This document shows, piece by piece, positions 59,776 to 64,000 of a stretch of 64,000 nucleotides of DNA. Positions within the stretch are counted from its first letter, which is position 1, and the number at the start of each line of letters is the position of its first letter. The translations under genes were made by a program, and so were the position numbers. Source of the stretch: Clostridium disporicum (GTDB taxonomy: Bacteria; Bacillota; Clostridia; Clostridiales; Clostridiaceae); contig NZ_CYZX01000017.1 in assembly GCF_001405015.1 (NCBI RefSeq), positions 11,622-75,621 of the forward strand, given 5' to 3'. The notes beneath the pieces were generated by a model. It worked only from the letters and a program-made list of their open reading frames with translations. It had not been told where the DNA came from and searched no databases.

Positions 59776-60057
59776 ATTAATTTCCTCCTAAGTTAAAATA
59801 TAAAAAATAATTTATCTGTTAAAGATATTTATAATTCATTCTATGAAAGAATGTCGAAAATGTGTAAAGAAAAGTATTTTTTTGATAAATTCAAGGTAAT
59901 ATATTATTAATTGATTTGAGTTTTTTCTAAAATAAATAAAGTTTTAATATATATTTAGATGCGATAAATAATCAGATAAAGGGGTAAAGGTGGTATGTGT
60001 AGAATATAAATAGATATATGAATTTACAGTAAATAATTGTTTTTAAGGAGTAGTTAA
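59776..60057. other. Divergent intergenic region
   Basis: 282 AT-rich bases between the Cys-rich gene and the AIM24-family gene. No gene seen; it must contain both promoters. AAGGAG at about 60044-60049 is the ribosome site of the next gene. Confidence 0.4.
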
Positions 60058-60849
60058 ATGGTACATGATATTGATTATAAAATTCACGGTAATGAGATGC
60101 AGTTTGTAGAAATAGTTTTAGATCCAAGAGAAACAGTAGTAGCTGAAGCAGGGGCTATGATGATGATGGATAATAGTATTACTATGGAGACTATATTTGG
60201 AGATGGTAGTGAAAAGAGTAAAAATGGTGGACTTTTTGGTAAGCTAGGAGGAGCTGCAAAAAGAGTAATAACTGGAGAAAGTTTATTTATGACAGCATTT
60301 ACAAACCAGGGATATGAAAGAGAAAGTGTTGCTTTTGCTGCACCTTATCCTGGAAAGATATTACCAATGGACTTAAAAGCTTTAGGCGGAGCATTAATTT
60401 GTCAGAAAGATGCATTTTTATGTTGTGCAAAGGGAATTAGTTTAGGAATTGCCTTCACTAAAAGATTAGGAGCAGGATTCTTTGGAGGCGAAGGTTTTAT
60501 ACTTCAAAAACTTGAGGGGGATGGATTAGCTTTTATACATGGTGGAGGAACTATAGTTAGAAAAACGTTGATACCAGGACAGATATTAAAAATAGATACT
60601 GGATGTTTAGTTGCTATGACTAAAAATGTAAGTTATGATATTCAATTTGTAGGAGGACTTAAGAATACTGTTTTTGGCGGGGAGGGATTATTCTTTGCTA
60701 CATTAACAGGGCCAGGGGATGTATGGATTCAAAGTTTACCATTTAGCAAACTTGCAGATAGAGTTATATCAGCAGCTCCACAATTAGCTGGTAGATCAAA
60801 AGATGAAGGAAGTATTCTTGGAGGAATAAGCAATTTATTTGAGAATTAG
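60058..60849 (+). CDS. TIGR00266/AIM24 family protein
   Basis: 263 residues. Typical TIGR00266 sequence: VEIVLDPRETVVAEAGAMMM with ITMET, the GGLFGKLGGAAKRVITGESL segment, FGGEGFILQKLEGDGLAFIH and GGLKNTVFGGEGLFFATLTG. The fold is a Gly-rich beta prism; function is unknown, though the family is widespread. It is the second AIM24-type gene of the window (see 19996), but the two are only distantly similar. Confidence 0.88.
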   Translation: MVHDIDYKIHGNEMQFVEIVLDPRETVVAEAGAMMMMDNSITMETIFGDGSEKSKNGGLFGKLGGAAKRVITGESLFMTAFTNQGYERESVAFAAPYPGKILPMDLKALGGALICQKDAFLCCAKGISLGIAFTKRLGAGFFGGEGFILQKLEGDGLAFIHGGGTIVRKTLIPGQILKIDTGCLVAMTKNVSYDIQFVGGLKNTVFGGEGLFFATLTGPGDVWIQSLPFSKLADRVISAAPQLAGRSKDEGSILGGISNLFEN

Positions 60850-60986
60850 AGGAAGCTATAAATATATAAAAGAACAAAGAAATTAACAAAAAGTAAAAGA
60901 ATTCATAGTGACATAAAGTTCATTAAATGTTTAAGTACATTTTGAACTTGATAAATCCTTATATTATTAAATTAAATATACCATCA

Positions 60987-61243
60987 TTACTAGCAGTAGA
61001 TGAAATATATAGTAATGATGGTTCCAATCTTTTAGATGAGCTAAGAGTATACTATTTATTGTATAGACTATAAACTAGAAATAATTCAGTGCTGATTATA
61101 AAACACCAAAGGTTTTAGGATGAAATGATATTAGAGAAATTTCAGTAGGAAAAGTAACTGATTTATTTATAATAGATATAAATAGGATAGATATTGTTGG
61201 AATTAGTCATTTTATGTTATATCAATGTATAAAAAATACTTGA
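60987..61243 (+). pseudogene. Decayed amidohydrolase (8-oxoguanine-deaminase-like)
   Basis: Two pieces match the family in the right order. LAVDEIYSNDGSNLLDELRV and YYLLYRL (60990 to about 61070) look like the usual G-V-D-x-S-A-S-N-D-S-S-N-L-L-x-E-V-R active-site segment. KVLG-stop-NDIREISVGKVTDLFIID (61109 onward, internal stop at 61121-61123) matches the C-terminal V-L-G-R-x-D-I-G-x-x-x-V-G-K-x-A-D-L. The N-terminal two-thirds is lost. A relic, not functional. Confidence 0.7.
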
Positions 61244-61355
61244 CATTACAAATGAGTGTAATATAATAGAAAATTACATGGATATTTGTTTAATAAAAAG
61301 AAAAATAAGTAAATTGAGTCTAGGGTAGTATTTGGAAAAGTAGGGTGTATGAAGA

Positions 61356-63344
61356 GTGATCTTAAAACAAAGTTTAAAAAATAAGTATTTAGAAGAGAGA
61401 GAAACTAAGTTCTTTATCTATATAGCTGTAATTATGATATTAATATTAAGTTCTTTAATTGGTAATATTTTTATTAATAGAAATAATGATTATACATATT
61501 TAGAATCAACATTGGTGTTTATTAAAACTTTTAATATTATATTATCTGCTTTGGCATTTATAAGTTGTTTAATATCATATAATAGAGTGAAAAAAGATAA
61601 CATATTTATTATATCGTTAATGTACTTAGGACTAGCTATAGGTATAGCATTAGGACATATAGATTATCTTACTTTTTATCATGAAGAAATAAATATATCA
61701 AATTATATTGTTGTATCAACTTCTTTATTAAGGATACTTTTACTTATTATTACGATTTCTCCTAAATCTAAACTAAGGAGTTTAATAGTTAATAATAAAA
61801 AGAAATCAATGATATTTGTAGTACTGTACACAATAGTATTTGGTTTTTTAGAATATAATTATAATAGCGTTAGTATATACTATAGCAATTATTTTTTCAT
61901 ATTATATAATATGTTTTTAATGGTAGTATATATTGTAGTATCAGTAAGGTTATTTATAGTAGGACTAAAAGAAAAAGAATATTTATACATAGTTTTAAGT
62001 TCAAGTATTTTTGTGCTTGCATTAAAGGCTCTATACGCAATATATGGAATAAGAGTTGCATCATTTTATGTAAAATTAATGTCTGTTTCAATAACATATA
62101 TATGTTTCTGTATAGTTATTGTAGGTAGCTTTATAGAATTGTATTTGTACATAAGTAGAACTAAAATATTAAATGACAATCTAAGTGTATTTTATAAGTT
62201 AGCAGATAATAATAAGCATAGTTTTATGTTTATATGTACTGAAGATGGTAAAGTAATATATGCAAATAGAAAGCTTAAGGAATTTTATTTTGGAACAAAC
62301 GATATACAAAATAATTGTCTTGATGATTTATTAAAAGCTAAAATGAAAGCAACAGGTAAAAGGAATGAAATATTAAATTCTTTAAATGAAACTGGGCTTT
62401 GGAGAGGAATTATAAATAATAAAGAAGAAAATAAAACAATTGATTGTACAGTCCAATTAATTAGCACGTATAGAAATAATAAAGAAATAGCAGTATCATA
62501 TATGGATATTTCTGATGAAATAAAGAGAGAGTTAGAATTAGAAAAACTTAAGATTTATGATAAAGAAAAAAGTGATTTTATCTCTAATATATCTCATGAA
62601 CTAAAAACACCTTTAAATATTTTTTACTCAACTGTACAATTATTAGATAGTGCAGCAGATAAAGAGTGTATAAGTTTTAAATCAACTTATAAAAAATATA
62701 ATAAGAGTTTACATATTAATTGCAAAAGAATGTTACGATTAATAAACAATATAATGGATATATCAATGATAGATATGGGGATTTTAAAAGCTGATTTTAG
62801 AAATTATGATATAGTGTTTTTGATTGAAGAAGTAACTTTATCTGTTGTTAATTATGCGTTATCTAAGTCAATTGTGCTGCAGTTTGATACTAATGTGGAA
62901 GAACATATAATTAAATGTGATGCTTCTATGATTGAAAGAGCAATACTTAATTTATTGTCAAATGCAATTAAATTTTCTAAGGAAAATAAAAGTATATATG
63001 TTAATGTATTAGTAGAAGAAAAATTTGTTAGAATAGACATTAAGGATGAAGGAATAGGAATCTCTGATGAGAGTAAAGAATTTATATTTGATAGATTTGT
63101 TCAAGTTGATAAGTCATTTAATCGTATGAATGAGGGCTGTGGGATTGGGCTTAGTATAGTAAAAGCACTAGTAAATCTTCATGGTGGACAAGTATTTGTA
63201 GACAGTACAGTAAATAAAGGTAGTACTTTTACAGTATTGTTACCGAATGAACTTTTAAATAATACAGAGATGAATTTATATGATAATGATATAAACAATA
63301 CTGAATTAGAATTATCAGATATCTACGAATTGTTAAATAAATAA
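61356..63344 (+). CDS. Membrane sensor histidine kinase (MASE-type + PAS)
   Basis: 662 residues from a GTG start with a weak ribosome site. About eight membrane segments (20-270) form a MASE3-like sensor, followed by a PAS domain (about 285-390; CTEDGKVIYANRKLKEFYFG), a coiled linker, HisKA with the phospho-accepting His in FISNISHELKTPLNIF, and a HATPase domain with NLLSNAIKFSKEN, DEGIGISDES and GCGIGLSIVKALV. No response regulator is adjacent, so it is an orphan kinase; orphan PAS kinases in clostridia often feed Spo0A, but that is only a possibility here. Confidence 0.92.
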   Translation: MILKQSLKNKYLEERETKFFIYIAVIMILILSSLIGNIFINRNNDYTYLESTLVFIKTFNIILSALAFISCLISYNRVKKDNIFIISLMYLGLAIGIALGHIDYLTFYHEEINISNYIVVSTSLLRILLLIITISPKSKLRSLIVNNKKKSMIFVVLYTIVFGFLEYNYNSVSIYYSNYFFILYNMFLMVVYIVVSVRLFIVGLKEKEYLYIVLSSSIFVLALKALYAIYGIRVASFYVKLMSVSITYICFCIVIVGSFIELYLYISRTKILNDNLSVFYKLADNNKHSFMFICTEDGKVIYANRKLKEFYFGTNDIQNNCLDDLLKAKMKATGKRNEILNSLNETGLWRGIINNKEENKTIDCTVQLISTYRNNKEIAVSYMDISDEIKRELELEKLKIYDKEKSDFISNISHELKTPLNIFYSTVQLLDSAADKECISFKSTYKKYNKSLHINCKRMLRLINNIMDISMIDMGILKADFRNYDIVFLIEEVTLSVVNYALSKSIVLQFDTNVEEHIIKCDASMIERAILNLLSNAIKFSKENKSIYVNVLVEEKFVRIDIKDEGIGISDESKEFIFDRFVQVDKSFNRMNEGCGIGLSIVKALVNLHGGQVFVDSTVNKGSTFTVLLPNELLNNTEMNLYDNDINNTELELSDIYELLNK

Positions 63345-63365
63345 AAGTAATATTAATAGTTAAAT

Positions 63366-63411
63366 CCTCAAGAAATTTAAAAAATACCTCTTGAGGGTTT
63401 TTATTTTTATA
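63366..63411 (+). terminator. Rho-independent terminator after the kinase gene
   Basis: CCTCAAGA (63366-63373) pairs with TCTTGAGG (63389-63396), followed by GTTTTTATTTTT. Confidence 0.85.
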
Positions 63412-63582
63412 AGTGTTGGATATAGCTTTATTGAAGCAATAGGTTTTATGTTTGATATTAATAATTTAAATAAAGATACGTTAATATTTTTAACTAATCA
63501 ATAGTACTTTATGTTAATTAAGTAATAAGATATAATTATATATTATTACTTAGTATAAATATAAGGAAAAGGTGTTATTATT

Positions 63583-63855
63583 ATGGATTATCAAGAAGTA
63601 TTAAAAAATGCAAGAGATTGTATAGGTGAGTATTGTAAAGCTTGTAATGAATGTAATGGGAAAGTGTGTAAGAACCAAATACCAGGGCCAGGGGCTAAAG
63701 GTGTTGGTGATACAGCTATAAGAAATTATGATAAATGGAAAGAAATTCGTGTTAATATGGATACTTTAACTGAAAATAAAAAAGTTGATATGAGTATAGA
63801 GTTGTTTGGACAAACTTTTAAATATCCTTTCTTTGCTGGACCTGTAGGAGCAGTT
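63583..63855 (+). pseudogene. Alpha-hydroxy-acid oxidizing protein, interrupted by an insertion sequence
   Basis: The first ~91 residues are the N-terminus of an FMN-dependent lactate/glycolate-oxidase-family protein: a Cys-rich CIGEYCKACNECNGKVCKN opening typical of the anaerobe version, then IRNYDKWKEIRVNMDTL and ELFGQTFKYPFFAGPVGAV. After Val91 (base 63855) the expected continuation is replaced by the end of an IS3-family element; the frame runs 24 more foreign residues to a stop at 63930. The rest of the gene may lie beyond the element outside the window. Confidence 0.85.
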
Positions 63856-64000
63856 GGTCTTATGTCAATATTTTGGACACAAAAAGTCAAACTTTTTTAT
63901 GCTGCACTTCTAGCTAATAATTCACATTGATCTGGAGTCATGTAATTAATAGAAGAGTGTAGCCTTTTTCTGTTATACCAACCTTCAATATATTTAAAAA
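63855..64000 (-). mobile_element. IS3-family insertion sequence, 3' end, continues past window
   Basis: The element begins near TGGTCTTATGTCAATATTTT (63855-63874), where homology to the oxidase gene breaks off; TTTTGGACAC is typical of IS3-family terminal repeats. The transposase C-terminus is read on the minus strand, so this is the right (3') end. The other end and target duplication are outside the window. Confidence 0.82.
63897..64000 (-). CDS. IS3-family transposase, C-terminal part
   Basis: Read on the minus strand, the frame ends KYIEGWYNRKRLHSSINYMT followed by PDQCELLARSAA and a stop at 63897-63899. I/F-E-x-x-Y-N-x-x-R-x-H-S-S-x-x-x-x-x-P is the hallmark C-terminus of IS3-type DDE transposases (OrfB, rve domain). 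The N-terminal part and catalytic DDE residues lie beyond the window. Confidence 0.9.
   Translation of the reverse strand, partial: FKYIEGWYNRKRLHSSINYMTPDQCELLARSAA

Noticed and set aside
1..64000. CRISPR arrays, rRNA or tRNA genes, prophage modules
   Set aside because: No regularly spaced repeats, no cloverleaf or rRNA-like stretches and no phage structural genes were seen on reading both strands; a tRNA scan could not be run.

Overview
The window is low-GC, AT-rich DNA with strong AGGAGG-type ribosome sites. It carries a Spo0E-like sporulation protein, a T-box leader, a LexA (SOS) box of the Gram-positive GAAC-N4-GTTC form and many AraC/MerR/MarR/TetR regulators. All of this fits a Clostridium sensu stricto species (Firmicutes, Clostridia). 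This is an inference from gene content and style; no rRNA or other species marker is present.

Layout. (1) 1-5.5 kb: the end of a metallo-beta-lactamase-fold hydrolase, an MFS transporter, then a MerR-centred stress locus (acetyltransferase, MerR regulator, DUF3737 protein, PatB-like C-S lyase). Each of its three transcription units has a MerR-type promoter with a 19-bp spacer holding the same 14-bp palindrome. (2) 5.5-17.4 kb: rhamnose/rhamnoside utilisation, with two AraC regulators, an intracellular GH78 alpha-L-rhamnosidase, a lone PTS EIIC, a lipoprotein esterase, a Spo0E-like protein and rhaB-rhaA-rhaD. (3) 17.5-19.5 kb: a MATE exporter and a GNAT, again behind the MerR palindrome. (4) 19.6-26.6 kb: a segment bounded by a 36-bp exact direct repeat, holding an AIM24 protein and a sugar/ester cassette (AraC, ROK kinase, type-B carboxylesterase, GPH symporter). 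(5) 26.8-34.1 kb: TrhA/hemolysin III, TauE exporter, polysaccharide deacetylase, a tandem HNH-like protein, a DUF3887 lipoprotein, an unknown protein and katG. (6) 34.2-42.6 kb: efflux and detoxification: MATE, a frameshifted MATE with its MarR repressor, a cupin/iron-sulfur flavoprotein/aldo-keto reductase operon with a fifth MerR-type promoter, a TetR/hydrolase divergon with repeated operators, and a MazG-like protein with a frameshift. (7) 42.9-52.1 kb: aat, a TIM-barrel protein, DUF4177, a NarL-type two-component system, a methyltransferase, a GNAT and an ABC-2 exporter with an activator-like palindrome. (8) 52.2-64 kb: a LexA-controlled Y-family polymerase operon, a T-box-controlled divergent MetRS paralogue, HxlR/nitroreductase, a DEAD-box helicase, a Cys-rich unknown protein, a second AIM24-family protein, a membrane histidine kinase, and an alpha-hydroxy-acid oxidase gene interrupted by an IS3-family element that runs off the window.

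The clearest system-level signal is a local AdhR-like MerR regulon. Four promoters carry TAAAGTTAACTTTA in 19-bp spacers and a fifth carries a GAGTTAACTC variant. They link an aldehyde/electrophile-type regulator to acetylation, C-S lyase, MATE efflux and aldo-keto reductase functions, plus the uncharacterised DUF3737 family. A second theme is gene decay: remnants of a flavocytochrome-c-type reductase, a DHFR-like protein, an amidohydrolase and others lie between genes. Two genes are also broken by apparent single-A losses in A-tracts, which should be checked as possible sequencing errors.
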